The notes: generated from the letters alone by a model not told the origin. A stretch of 64,000 nt of DNA from UBA3478 sp965662045 (GCA_965662045.1 CBFIGE010000002.1:227997-291996), one strand, 5' to 3'. Shown: positions 7,882 through 17,554, counted from the first letter of the stretch. Numbers and translations: made by a program.

Positions 7882-9414
7882 ATGCATCAAAAAGTTCTCA
7901 TTTTAGATTTCGGTTCACAGTATACTCAGCTGATCGCAAGAAGAATCAGAGAGTTGAACATTTATTCTGAAATCATACCGTATAACAAGGCTCCTAAATC
8001 CTTAGACGCATACAAGGCAGTTATTTTATCAGGTTCTCCGCACTCTGTGCGTGGCGAAAATCCCCCAAAAATTGAATTGTCAAATTATCGTCAAAATTTA
8101 CCTCTATTGGGTATTTGCTATGGAGCCCAATATTTGGCTAGTGAAGCAGGAGGGGATGTGAAACCTTCAAAAATTAGAGAATACGGAAGAGCCAATCTTA
8201 CTCAAGTTGAACAAGATTCTTCTTTAATGAAAGGGGTAGAACTTAATTCGCAAGTCTGGATGAGTCATTCAGACACCATCAGTGCATTACCTGCATCTTG
8301 TAAAAAGATAGCTAGTACTGCCGATGTAGAGAATGCAGCTTTTATGTTTGAAAATGAAGAAACTTTTGGAATTCAATTTCATCCTGAGGTGTATCACAGT
8401 ACCGACGGAATTAAAGTGTTGGAGAATTTTTTAGTTCGAATCGCACATTTTAATCAAGATTGGACGCCAAACGCATTTGTAGAAGAAACCGTTCAAGACC
8501 TTAAGGCTCAAATTCAAGGAGATAGTGTAATACTTGGATTGTCTGGTGGGGTTGACTCCACGGTTGCTGCTATGCTGTTGCACAAGGCAATAGGGGATAG
8601 ACTACATTGCATTTTCGTCAATAATGGACTTTTGCGAAAGAATGAATTTGAACAAGTTCTTGAGCAATACAAAGGCTTTGGACTGAATGTCAAAGGTGTG
8701 GATGCAGGAGATCGTTTTTTATCCGAATTAGAAGGTGTAAGTGATCCAGAACAAAAGAGAAAGACAATCGGCAGGGTTTTTGTTGATGTTTTCGATAGCG
8801 AGTCTAAACTCGTTTTAGATGCCAAGTGGCTGGCACAAGGGACTATTTATCCTGATGTCATTGAATCGGTATCAGCGACCGGAGGACCTTCAGCAACAAT
8901 AAAAAGTCATCACAATGTGGGAGGATTACCTGATTATATGAAACTTAAAGTAATAGAACCCTTACGAAAATTGTTTAAAGATGAAGTGAGACGGATAGGA
9001 GCCACACTGGGTATAGCACCTTCAATTTTAGGAAGGCATCCTTTTCCAGGACCTGGTTTAGGAATACGTATTTTAGGAGATATCACTTCGGATAAAGTCA
9101 GAATGCTACAAGATGTGGATGCCATTTTTATCGATGGATTGAAAAAATGGGAACTCTATGACAAAGTGTGGCAAGCAGGCGCCATGCTCTTACCTGTTCA
9201 AAGTGTTGGAGTAATGGGTGATGAACGCACTTATGAGAATTGTGTTGCTTTGAGAGCGGTGGAGAGTACTGATGGTATGACCGCAGATTGGATTAATTTT
9301 CCGCATGAATTCTTGCAGAGTATTTCCAATGAGATTATCAATAAAGTGAAGGGTGTAAATCGTGTGGTTTATGATATAAGTTCAAAACCTCCGGCAACAA
9401 TAGAGTGGGAATGA
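7882..9414 (+). CDS. guaA: GMP synthase (glutamine-hydrolysing)
   Basis: It converts XMP to GMP with glutamine and ATP. The class I amidotransferase domain comes first: ILDFGSQYTQLIARR at the N-terminus, nucleophile Cys in GICYGAQ, and the His-Glu pair in QFHPEV. The ATP-pyrophosphatase domain has the P-loop LSGGVDSTVAA, and the dimerisation domain has HPFPGPGLGIRILG and ends PPATIEWE, as in the family. I use the ATG at 7882 because family proteins start at this point (MxxKVLILDFGSQ); the frame is open to 7867 but that would place the start inside the -7 box. 510 residues is normal. The next gene overlaps its stop codon. Confidence 0.97.
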   Translation: MHQKVLILDFGSQYTQLIARRIRELNIYSEIIPYNKAPKSLDAYKAVILSGSPHSVRGENPPKIELSNYRQNLPLLGICYGAQYLASEAGGDVKPSKIREYGRANLTQVEQDSSLMKGVELNSQVWMSHSDTISALPASCKKIASTADVENAAFMFENEETFGIQFHPEVYHSTDGIKVLENFLVRIAHFNQDWTPNAFVEETVQDLKAQIQGDSVILGLSGGVDSTVAAMLLHKAIGDRLHCIFVNNGLLRKNEFEQVLEQYKGFGLNVKGVDAGDRFLSELEGVSDPEQKRKTIGRVFVDVFDSESKLVLDAKWLAQGTIYPDVIESVSATGGPSATIKSHHNVGGLPDYMKLKVIEPLRKLFKDEVRRIGATLGIAPSILGRHPFPGPGLGIRILGDITSDKVRMLQDVDAIFIDGLKKWELYDKVWQAGAMLLPVQSVGVMGDERTYENCVALRAVESTDGMTADWINFPHEFLQSISNEIINKVKGVNRVVYDISSKPPATIEWE

Positions 9415-11510
9415 AAAAAAGAATATACGCGTTAGTTCTAGGTGTTTTATGCTCATTTCAATTGTTAAGTGCTCAGGTTGTTGAAAGTAAAAATCCTGCG
9501 CGCTTTAAAATGCACAGGGTACTCCAGTCCGAGACAGTATACGGGATTTCTAAAAAGTATGACATTGACACTACTGAATTGATTCTTTTTAACGACTTTT
9601 TAAATTCCGAGGTGTTGGATGTCAATATGATTTTAAGGATTCCTGTCTTCGAAGAAAAAGAAAGTGTTTCTCCCGTATTAAGTATTCCAAGTGGATTCAT
9701 TAATTACAAGGTTAAGAAAAAAGAAAAGATTGATGCTATTGCTTTAAAATTCTCAGTGAAGAAAGAGGATATCTTGAAGTATAATCCGCGTGCAGCTCGA
9801 AAAAAGTTGAAGTCGAAACAGCTTTTGAAAATCCCTGTATACAAAGAAAAAAGCGCATCGCAATCTGCTAGTCAAGTCAGTTACGAGACGTATCAAGTAA
9901 AACAAGGAGACACTAGATGGAGTATTGCTTACAGTTATCAAATAAGTTTGGATAGCTTGGCACGTCTCAATCCTCAATTGCCTGAAAACCCTTCTTCTTT
10001 AAGTGTTGGAGATGTCTTGAGTGTACCTTTGAACTCCCTAAAGATTAAAGATCTCGAGTACGCTAATCAACAAGAATACACTGAATCCACAATAGAAGAA
10101 GAGGAAGAAACAGTTTTCGTATATGACGATAGTTTTTTGTATTACGAGGTTCAACCTAAAGAAACAATTTATGGTATTGTAAAGAGCCTCGATATTGATA
10201 TGATTTCTTTATATCGACTTAACCCTAAAATTAAAGAGGGGCTTTCTTCAGGAATGATCTTAAAAATACCCAAACCTATAGGCTTTAGTCGAACGGTACG
10301 TCAAGGGTTGATAAGCCCTGAATTCAGTTTGTTTGACAGTATTCAAGTTGGATCTTCTCATGATTTACTTTTTATGCTTCCTTTTCGTTTAGATCGTGTT
10401 GATTCACTGGATGTTCAATTGGCTCAAAAAGAAATTGAGAAAAGGACTGATATGAAAACCTCACTTAGTTTTTATTCAGGGGCCCTTATGGCGATTGATT
10501 CTCTTCGTTCTTATGGTGTTTTTGTTAATCATGAGACCTTTGATACTGAGTTGGACAAAGGCAGAGTGGGATCATATCTTCAACTTGCTGACCTCAGTAA
10601 ATATGATGCTGTTATTGGTCCTTTGCGTTCTGGTATTATTGAAGAAATTTCAAGAAGTACCTCCTTGGCGTCAATTCCTTTTGTGTTTCCTTTATCGGCA
10701 CCCATAAAAGATGCATATAGCGACAACGTAATATTTTCTATTACTGATCCTTCAGAAATAAGAGAAGAAATGATTTCTCAACTTTTGCGAGTAAAAGAAG
10801 AAGAGTCTGTATTAATTATAACAGATAGTAGTGAAGATGGGCAAGCTAAACGAGATTTGCAATTAGCGTTCCCAGGGGCAAAGGTTACGGAAATAACCGA
10901 TGAGAGCTCTTTAGATCTAGAAGAGTTTAAGTTAAATCAAATTGACTCTACCAGAGTTAACTGGGTGTTTTTAGAAACGTCTAAATCCAGTTTAGCCTCA
11001 GGAGTGACAAGTGTTTTGAACTCTATAAATTCCGAGGAAAATAGAATAATTCAGCTTTTTACTACCAAATATGCTACTCGGGTTTTTGAAAGTCAGAGTA
11101 TTTCTTTTGAGCATTTGTCGAATTTAAAGTTTGTGTATCCTTCGGTTTATAACACTCCAGAATCAAAAAGTGAATTTTCAAAACGCTACTTAAATCGTTT
11201 TGGTTTTTTCCCGAATGCTTATGCGGCTAGAGGATTTGATCTTGTTTTTGATTTGGTATTGAGAATGGCTTATGATAAGAATTTTTTAATAAGTACTTCA
11301 GTTATAGACGAAAAAGAATACACGCACAGTAAATTCAATTACGGCCTCTCACAGAATCAAAGGGGATATATCAATCATTCCTTTTATCTCATGCAATACA
11401 CTAATTTAGAACGAAATAAAATCGATGAAAACTACCTCAGAAATAATTTACCAAGGTGGACTCAGGACAGCATCAACCCACTTGAGATCGGGGTCGGTGA
11501 TCCACAGTGA
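9411..11510 (+). CDS. Secreted protein with four LysM domains and a PBP1-like domain
   Basis: A Sec signal ends near LLSAQ (residue 22). Four LysM modules follow at about residues 36-79, 98-144, 160-207 and 244-289, each with the pattern of a K/QxxETxxxI start, an L..NP middle and an L.IP end; LysM binds the N-acetylglucosamine backbone of peptidoglycan. From about residue 315 the protein resembles a type-1 periplasmic binding fold, an arrangement known in Flavobacteriia as 'PBP1 and LysM domain protein'. The ATG at 9411 overlaps the guaA stop (ATGA). Its last 86 bases overlap the OsmC gene in another frame. Ligand and role are unknown; wall-associated sensing or scaffolding is inference. Confidence 0.87.
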   Translation: MKKRIYALVLGVLCSFQLLSAQVVESKNPARFKMHRVLQSETVYGISKKYDIDTTELILFNDFLNSEVLDVNMILRIPVFEEKESVSPVLSIPSGFINYKVKKKEKIDAIALKFSVKKEDILKYNPRAARKKLKSKQLLKIPVYKEKSASQSASQVSYETYQVKQGDTRWSIAYSYQISLDSLARLNPQLPENPSSLSVGDVLSVPLNSLKIKDLEYANQQEYTESTIEEEEETVFVYDDSFLYYEVQPKETIYGIVKSLDIDMISLYRLNPKIKEGLSSGMILKIPKPIGFSRTVRQGLISPEFSLFDSIQVGSSHDLLFMLPFRLDRVDSLDVQLAQKEIEKRTDMKTSLSFYSGALMAIDSLRSYGVFVNHETFDTELDKGRVGSYLQLADLSKYDAVIGPLRSGIIEEISRSTSLASIPFVFPLSAPIKDAYSDNVIFSITDPSEIREEMISQLLRVKEEESVLIITDSSEDGQAKRDLQLAFPGAKVTEITDESSLDLEEFKLNQIDSTRVNWVFLETSKSSLASGVTSVLNSINSEENRIIQLFTTKYATRVFESQSISFEHLSNLKFVYPSVYNTPESKSEFSKRYLNRFGFFPNAYAARGFDLVFDLVLRMAYDKNFLISTSVIDEKEYTHSKFNYGLSQNQRGYINHSFYLMQYTNLERNKIDENYLRNNLPRWTQDSINPLEIGVGDPQ

Positions 11511-11835
11511 TGCTCCAATTGACAATAATGGATTAGGACAAGCTTTTTCACCAACAGATTGTGTGGCCAACGCCCTAGGCAGTTGCATGATAACGGTAAT
11601 GGCTATAAAGGCGAATCAAATGGGTATCGAGCTTAGAGATAGTCGTCTTGAAATCAAAAAGCACATGGCCTCTGATCCAAGACGAATTTCATGTATTGAA
11701 GTTGATTTGTATTTACCAGAAATCTCTGAAAAAGATGCAAAAATATTAGAACTCGTCGGAAATACATGCCCTGTTTTGGCAAGCCTCCACTCAGATTTAG
11801 AAAAGCAAATCAGATTTCACTGGAATAGCCTTTAG
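11425..11835 (+). CDS. OsmC family peroxiredoxin-like protein
   Basis: The 136 residues match the OsmC/Ohr fold: the block APIDNNGLGQAFSPTD, then LGSC with Cys54, and NTCPV with Cys115, the two positions of the redox pair that reduces organic peroxides. Cys46 is an additional cysteine. The N-terminal stretch from Met1 fits the family (TTSEIIYxGxLRT), so the start is well supported even though it lies 86 bases inside the preceding LysM gene. The stop overlaps the stop of the convergent gene by 4 bases (TTAG). Function as peroxide reductase is inferred from family; the physiological substrate is unknown. Confidence 0.92.
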   Translation: MKTTSEIIYQGGLRTASTHLRSGSVIHSDAPIDNNGLGQAFSPTDCVANALGSCMITVMAIKANQMGIELRDSRLEIKKHMASDPRRISCIEVDLYLPEISEKDAKILELVGNTCPVLASLHSDLEKQIRFHWNSL

Positions 11836-12707
11836 ATATCGCAAATAGTGAAGGCAGCTTGCAGGGAAGCTATAGGATCGTCACTTATAGGAATAAATTC
11901 TTGAGCGACATGCCCTGTGTATCCCGTTTTGAGAATTTCTTTCATTATAGCTGGATAATACAATTCTTGTTTTTCACCAATTTCATTTCTGCCGGGAACA
12001 CCAGCCGTATGGTAATGACCAAAGTATTTATGGTACTTTCTAATGCTATTGATTATATCTCCTTCTTGAATTTGCATGTGGTAGATATCGAAAAGTAGTT
12101 TGAAATTATCACTCCCCAATCTTCTGCATAGTTCAACTCCCCAAATACTAGAATCACACATATAATCTGGATGATTTTGTTGGTTGAACAATTCCATTTG
12201 TAAGATAACTCCGTGCTCTTCGGCTAAAGGCATGATTTCAGATAGTCCCCTTACACAATTTTCGATTCCGACATAGTCATTCATTCCATTTCTATTTCCA
12301 CTAAAACAGATGAGGTTGGTAAATCCAGCCTCAGCTACTTTAGGAATAACACGTTTGTAATTTTCTATGAGTTGCTGGTGATTTTTAGGGTCGTTGAATC
12401 CTTCTACTAAGCTTATTTCTGCTCCCTGACACATGCTGCAATGTATATCGTATTTTTTGAGCAAATCAAAATTTTCTGGATTCACCAAGTCTATAGATTT
12501 GATGCCCATGTTTTTAATTATTTTCAAAAAATCTTCTAAGGGTATATTGCCAAAACACCAATGACAGACACTGTGATTGATATTATTTTTGAGATCTAAT
12601 GTTTTTAATTCTGTAGGATTTAAATTGAAATTATGAGCTACAGTGTTGGCTGAAAATAGTGCCAACCCTCCTGTGCCCGATTTTTGAATAAAGTCTCTTC
12701 TGTTCAT
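11832..12707 (-). CDS. Tat-exported TIM-barrel protein, hydroxypyruvate isomerase-like
   Basis: The N-terminus NRRDFIQKSG is a twin-arginine signal, so the protein is expected to be exported folded. The rest is an AP-endonuclease-2/xylose-isomerase-like TIM barrel of the hydroxypyruvate isomerase group. The metal-ligand pattern is visible: Glu in LQMELFN, Asp and His in LLFDIYHMQ, His in GHYHTAGVPGRNE and Glu in VAQEFIP. Length, 291 residues including the signal, is ordinary. Whether it isomerises hydroxypyruvate or another small sugar acid cannot be told. tatC is encoded at 45255-46082. The 89-base gap to pyrG contains both promoters. Confidence 0.85.
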   Translation of the reverse strand: MNRRDFIQKSGTGGLALFSANTVAHNFNLNPTELKTLDLKNNINHSVCHWCFGNIPLEDFLKIIKNMGIKSIDLVNPENFDLLKKYDIHCSMCQGAEISLVEGFNDPKNHQQLIENYKRVIPKVAEAGFTNLICFSGNRNGMNDYVGIENCVRGLSEIMPLAEEHGVILQMELFNQQNHPDYMCDSSIWGVELCRRLGSDNFKLLFDIYHMQIQEGDIINSIRKYHKYFGHYHTAGVPGRNEIGEKQELYYPAIMKEILKTGYTGHVAQEFIPISDDPIASLQAAFTICDI

Positions 12708-12740
12708 GGTTAGTTTTTTAGACTTTTAAGATATTGAATT

Positions 12741-12772
12741 TTGCTTAAACCTTTTGATTTATTGTACCTTTA
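12741..12772 (+). promoter_or_regulatory. Candidate promoter for pyrG
   Basis: TTG (12741-12743), 21 bases, then TACCTTTA (12765-12772), a 7/8 match to TAnnTTTG. The ATG follows 24 bases later. Confidence 0.5.
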
Positions 12773-12796
12773 CACCCCGTATATAATCAAAAACCC

Positions 12797-14419
12797 ATGA
12801 ACACCACTAAATACGTTTTTGTTACGGGCGGAGTTACTTCTTCATTAGGTAAAGGAATTATCGCTGCTTCTTTAGCAAAACTTCTTCAGGCTAGAGGATA
12901 CAGAGTAACGATACAAAAGTTCGATCCCTATATCAACGTCGATCCGGGAACATTAAATCCATACGAACACGGAGAGTGTTTTGTCACTGATGATGGAGCA
13001 GAAACAGATTTAGATTTGGGTCATTACGAACGTTTTTTAAATACTTCAACTTCTCAGGCAAATAATGTGACTACGGGACGTATCTACCAAAGTGTGATTG
13101 AAAAAGAACGTCGAGGAGAGTTTCTGGGTAAAACTGTTCAGGTCGTTCCTCACATTACCAATGAAATTAAGGATCGCATTAAACTTTTAGGCCAAACTGG
13201 AAACTACGATATTGTTATTACTGAAATAGGAGGAACAGTAGGGGATATAGAATCATTGCCTTACATTGAAGCTGTTCGTCAACTGCTATGGGATTTGGGA
13301 GAGCACAACGGTATGGTTATACATTTAACGCTAGTTCCCTATTTGTCTGCTGCTGGAGAATTAAAGACCAAACCCACTCAGCATTCGGTAAAAACCTTAA
13401 TGGAAAGTGGTATAAAAGCGGATGTTTTAGTATGTAGAACAGAGTACGATATCGACCAAGATAAAAGAAGAAAATTGGCGCTTTTTTGCAATGTTTCAAA
13501 AGAAGCAGTTATACAATCCATCGATGCTCCAACGATTTATCAAGTACCTGTTTTGATGCAAGAAGAAGGGCTTGACCGTGTAGTTCTTGAAAAATTAAGA
13601 CTAAACACTGATAGTGTACCTGCATTGGATTCTTGGAAAGAATTTTTAGAACGCCTAGCGAATCCTGAAAATACCATTAAGATTGGATTAATCGGAAAAT
13701 ATGTTGAACTACAAGATTCTTACAAGTCCATTTTAGAAGCCTTTATACATGCCGGGGCTGAAAATAAGGTCAAGGTTGAAATTCAATCCATTCACTCTGA
13801 GACTTTAGAAGTAAATGAAATTGAATCAATACTTAAAGGGCTCAACGGATTACTGGTAGCACCTGGATTTGGTACGCGAGGTTTAGAGGGCAAAATTAAA
13901 GCTGTTCGGTATGCAAGAGAAAATAATGTTCCGTTTTTTGGAATTTGTTTGGGAATGCAAATGGCCATCGTAGAGTACGCTCGAAATGTTCTCGGCATAG
14001 AAAATGCAAATTCTATAGAGGTTGATGAAAACACTTCATCACCTTTAATTTCTTTAATGGAAGAACAGAAAAAGATTACACATTTGGGTGGAACAATGCG
14101 TTTAGGTTCTTGGGAATGTGAATTGACTGAGGGAAGTAAAGCCTCTGAAATATATTCAAATGCTAAAATCATTCACGAGCGTCACAGGCATAGATTTGAG
14201 GTCAATAATCAGTACGAAAAACAACTCGAAGAAGCAGGTTTAAAGGCTACAGGAAGGAATAAGAAAACACAATTGATAGAGATTGTTGAACTGGAAAACC
14301 ATCCTTGGTTTGTTGGAGTTCAATACCATCCGGAATACAAAAGTACAGTTGCTAATCCTCATCCTTTATTTGTCTCATTCATTGCTGCTGCCTTGACACA
14401 CAAAAAAAATCAATTGTAG
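12797..14419 (+). CDS. pyrG: CTP synthase
   Basis: It aminates UTP to CTP using ATP and glutamine. The synthetase domain begins KYVFVTGGVTSSLGKGI with its P-loop, and continues with QKFDPYINVDPGTLNP and the GTVGDIES block. The C-terminal class I amidotransferase has the nucleophile Cys in FFGICLGMQ, and the His-Glu pair in YHPEYKS. Length, 540 residues, is exactly typical. Upstream is a -33/-7 promoter. yidC follows after a short gap with its own promoter, so pyrG may be transcribed alone or with yidC. Confidence 0.98.
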   Translation: MNTTKYVFVTGGVTSSLGKGIIAASLAKLLQARGYRVTIQKFDPYINVDPGTLNPYEHGECFVTDDGAETDLDLGHYERFLNTSTSQANNVTTGRIYQSVIEKERRGEFLGKTVQVVPHITNEIKDRIKLLGQTGNYDIVITEIGGTVGDIESLPYIEAVRQLLWDLGEHNGMVIHLTLVPYLSAAGELKTKPTQHSVKTLMESGIKADVLVCRTEYDIDQDKRRKLALFCNVSKEAVIQSIDAPTIYQVPVLMQEEGLDRVVLEKLRLNTDSVPALDSWKEFLERLANPENTIKIGLIGKYVELQDSYKSILEAFIHAGAENKVKVEIQSIHSETLEVNEIESILKGLNGLLVAPGFGTRGLEGKIKAVRYARENNVPFFGICLGMQMAIVEYARNVLGIENANSIEVDENTSSPLISLMEEQKKITHLGGTMRLGSWECELTEGSKASEIYSNAKIIHERHRHRFEVNNQYEKQLEEAGLKATGRNKKTQLIEIVELENHPWFVGVQYHPEYKSTVANPHPLFVSFIAAALTHKKNQL

Positions 14420-14445
14420 GGACAGCCCAATAAGCATTATCTTTG
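14414..14445 (+). promoter_or_regulatory. Candidate promoter for yidC
   Basis: TTG (14414-14416), 21 bases, then a perfect TATCTTTG (14438-14445). This is the best -33/-7 pair in the plus-strand part of the window. The yidC ATG is 27 bases downstream. The TTG overlaps the end of pyrG. Confidence 0.65.
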
Positions 14446-14471
14446 AATTTAATACGCTATTTTAACTCTTT

Positions 14472-16346
14472 ATGGAAGAAAGAAAACTAGATAAAAGCTC
14501 CATCATTGGCTTTATTCTCATATTCGCTATTATGATGTTTTGGTTTTACCTAAACCAACCAACCCCCGAGGAATTAGAGGCAGCTAGAGCTGCAGAACTT
14601 GTGGCTAATCAGGAAAAAAAATCATCTGAAAGCGAGGCGGAAATCAAAATAGATGCTGTTCCCGCTGTGGTTTCTGATTCTATTGTAAACCAAGCTTACA
14701 AAAATGCTGTCGGTCTTTTTGCCTTTACTCCCAAAGATGAGGGATCAACCTTTATTGAAAATGACTTGTTGCGGATGGAGATTTCCCATAAAGGTGCTCA
14801 AATTAAAGGACTAGAATTAAAGCAATACTCAGACTATAAAGAAGAGCCAGTTCATTTGATTGCCGAGAACAACTCAAATCTCAGAGTTAATTTTAGAACA
14901 ACAGATAATCGAATATTAAAAACTACTGATCTGTTTTTTATTCCTTCTATCTCCAAAGATGACGGGGGAATCACTCGTCTATCGATGAAAGCGAAAACGG
15001 CTGAAAATGCTTATTTAGAAGTGGTTTACGTATTAAAACCTGATGAGTATTTACTGGATTATACCATAAGAAGTCAAAACTTAAGTTCCTATTTAGTCGA
15101 TTCTGACGATGTCAATCTGAGTTGGGATTTTAAGGCTAAGCGATTCGATCAGAGTGTAATGTATGAGAACAGGTATACCCGTTTAACTTATCAATACGAC
15201 AATAAGAAGGTCAGAAAGTTGTCTGCTTCAAGCGATTTTGATGAGGATACAGAAAACAAGGTGAATTGGATTTCTTATCGACAGCACTTTTTTAGCAGTA
15301 TGTTAGTGGCTGAACAAGCCTTTGATAAAGTTGAGTTGAATTCTGAAAATTTAGTTGAGGAGGAATCTAAAGACGAAATATATACTAAAGCCTATGGCTC
15401 AAAAGTGAATTTAAAGCTCATGGGAGGTGAGCTATCTTCTGCTATGAAACTTTATTTTGGTCCTACAGATCTAGAAGTCCTAAGCGCATATAAGGATTAT
15501 GCCTTGGCTGACTCTATTCCTTTTGGATGGGGAATTTTTGGATGGATCAACAGATATATTTTTAATCCCTTTTACAGTTTTTTAGCCTCCTTTTTACCTT
15601 ATGGTATGGCTATTATAGTAATGACGATAGTCGTTCGTTTGGCAATGTCTCCTGTGACCTATAAGTCCTATGTGTCCCAAGCGAAGATGAAGGTTTTAAG
15701 ACCAGAAATTACAGCAATCAACGATAAGTACAAAGACGATGCCATGAAAAGGCAGCAAGAAACTATGAAAATTTACAACAAGGCAGGTGTTAGCCCGATG
15801 AGTGGTTGTCTACCCGCGTTTTTACAGTTGCCAATTTTCTATGCCCTATTTAGTTTTTTCCCTACTTCATTTATATTGCGCCAAAAGTCGTTTTTATGGG
15901 TGGATGACTTGTCGTCGTATGACACTATTGTAGAGTTGCCTTTTACTATTCCATTTTACGGGGACCATATTAGCTTGTTTCCTATTTTGGCTTCTGTAGC
16001 TATCTTTTTCTACATGCAAATGACTACAGGTCAGACTATGCAAATGCAACAACAGCCGGGAATGCCCAATATGAAGTTCATCATGTACTTATCTCCAGTA
16101 ATGATGTTGTTTTTTTTCAACAACTACGCTTCTGGATTGAGTTTATATTATTTTGTTTCTAATTTGCTAACAATAGGTATTATGTTGGTCATTAAAAACG
16201 TAATCTTAGATGAAGAAAAGATTCACGCGCAAATTGAAGAGAACAAAAAAGCACCTCGTAAGGAAAATAAATTTCAAAAAAGAATGCGAGAAATGATGGA
16301 GCAGGCTGAAACGCAACCTGAGTATAAAAAGAGGCTAAAAAAGTAG
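14472..16346 (+). CDS. yidC: Membrane protein insertase YidC
   Basis: YidC inserts and folds inner-membrane proteins, alone or with SecYEG. The protein has an N-terminal anchor (IIGFILIFAIMMFWFYL), a large periplasmic beta domain of about 300 residues as in Gram-negative YidC, and the conserved C-terminal insertase core beginning near GWGIFGWINRYIFNPFY, with the LAMSPVTYKSYVSQAKM region and SPMSGCLPAFLQLPIFYALF. A basic cytoplasmic tail ends the protein. The 624-residue length is typical for Bacteroidota. It follows pyrG, a pairing I recall from other flavobacteria. Confidence 0.97.
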   Translation: MEERKLDKSSIIGFILIFAIMMFWFYLNQPTPEELEAARAAELVANQEKKSSESEAEIKIDAVPAVVSDSIVNQAYKNAVGLFAFTPKDEGSTFIENDLLRMEISHKGAQIKGLELKQYSDYKEEPVHLIAENNSNLRVNFRTTDNRILKTTDLFFIPSISKDDGGITRLSMKAKTAENAYLEVVYVLKPDEYLLDYTIRSQNLSSYLVDSDDVNLSWDFKAKRFDQSVMYENRYTRLTYQYDNKKVRKLSASSDFDEDTENKVNWISYRQHFFSSMLVAEQAFDKVELNSENLVEEESKDEIYTKAYGSKVNLKLMGGELSSAMKLYFGPTDLEVLSAYKDYALADSIPFGWGIFGWINRYIFNPFYSFLASFLPYGMAIIVMTIVVRLAMSPVTYKSYVSQAKMKVLRPEITAINDKYKDDAMKRQQETMKIYNKAGVSPMSGCLPAFLQLPIFYALFSFFPTSFILRQKSFLWVDDLSSYDTIVELPFTIPFYGDHISLFPILASVAIFFYMQMTTGQTMQMQQQPGMPNMKFIMYLSPVMMLFFFNNYASGLSLYYFVSNLLTIGIMLVIKNVILDEEKIHAQIEENKKAPRKENKFQKRMREMMEQAETQPEYKKRLKK

Positions 16347-16369
16347 TCCGGTATTTTATATCCATTGAT

Positions 16370-17554
16370 ATGGCTGAGAACATGCCCACAGCAGTTGTAG
16401 GTTTATCTGGAGGTGTCGACTCCTCTGTTGCTGCCTATCTTTTGAAAAAAGAGGGTTTCAATGTAATTGCTCTTTTTATGAAGAATTGGCATGACGATGA
16501 AGTCACTATTTCAGATGAATGTCCATGGCTTGAAGACAGTAATGACGCATTATTAGTCGCAGAAAAACTCAATATTCCATTTCAAACAATTGATCTTAGT
16601 GAAGTTTACAAAGAGCGTATTGTCAACTATATGTTTGACGAATATCGCAATGGAAGAACGCCAAATCCAGATGTACTCTGCAATCGAGAAATCAAGTTTG
16701 ATGTCTTTTTATCCATAGCTCTTGATTTAGGTGCTGATTTTGTAGCTACAGGGCATTATTGTCAAAAAGGAGAGTTATCCCATGGTGATAATACTCTATA
16801 TCAATTAAAAGCTGGAAAAGATCCAAATAAAGATCAGTCGTATTTCTTATGTCAATTAAATCAGGACCAACTCTCAAAAGTTTTATTTCCAATTGGTCAT
16901 CTTCAAAAATCAGAAGTTAGAGCAATAGCTGAGCGAGAAGGTTTAGTCACTGCCAGTAAAAAAGACTCTCAGGGCTTGTGTTTTATTGGAAAAGTTCGAT
17001 TGCCTGATTTTTTACAACAACAGTTAAAGCCCAAGGAAGGAACTATTATAGAAATAGCAGCCACAAATCCAATTTACGCCTTTGACGAGGATAATATGAC
17101 GCTTTCAGAGCGAGCATTAGCTTATGAGTACGTTGAAGACATGGGTAAGGTTTGTGGGTTACACAAAGGGGCTCACTTTTTTACGATAGGACAGCGCAAA
17201 GGTTTGGCCGTTGGTGGAACAAAAGAACCACTCTTTGTAATTGCAACAGATACTGTCGAAAATATCATCTATGTAGGTGAGGGAAATAAGCATCCGGGTT
17301 TATTTCGTTCTGCCCTTAAAATTGAATCCAAAGATATTCACTGGTTGAGATCTGATTTGATTTTAAATGAAGGGGAGCAGATGAAGGTAAGCGTTAGGAT
17401 ACGATACCGTCAGCCATTGCAAAAAGCGACCTTAATTAAAAAGTCTGATGGACTTTATATAGATTTTGACCATCCACAATCTGCAATAACATCTGGGCAA
17501 TTTGCAGCTTGGTATAGAGAAGATGAATTATTGGGTTCAGGAGTCATTTCATAA
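16370..17554 (+). CDS. mnmA: tRNA-specific 2-thiouridylase
   Basis: MnmA activates U34 of Lys, Glu and Gln tRNAs with ATP and transfers sulfur to give 2-thiouridine. Visible motifs are the PP-loop GLSGGVDSSVAA, NPDVLCNREIKF with the first catalytic Cys, the KDQSYFL motif and DSQGLCFIG with the second catalytic Cys. The C-terminal beta-barrel (HFFTIGQRKGL) is present. 394 residues is normal. The sulfur donor would be a cysteine desulfurase, and one is encoded at 51265, though in Bacteroidota the relay is not shown here. It starts 23 bases after yidC and the FMN oxygenase gene follows two bases after its stop. Confidence 0.96.
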   Translation: MAENMPTAVVGLSGGVDSSVAAYLLKKEGFNVIALFMKNWHDDEVTISDECPWLEDSNDALLVAEKLNIPFQTIDLSEVYKERIVNYMFDEYRNGRTPNPDVLCNREIKFDVFLSIALDLGADFVATGHYCQKGELSHGDNTLYQLKAGKDPNKDQSYFLCQLNQDQLSKVLFPIGHLQKSEVRAIAEREGLVTASKKDSQGLCFIGKVRLPDFLQQQLKPKEGTIIEIAATNPIYAFDEDNMTLSERALAYEYVEDMGKVCGLHKGAHFFTIGQRKGLAVGGTKEPLFVIATDTVENIIYVGEGNKHPGLFRSALKIESKDIHWLRSDLILNEGEQMKVSVRIRYRQPLQKATLIKKSDGLYIDFDHPQSAITSGQFAAWYREDELLGSGVIS

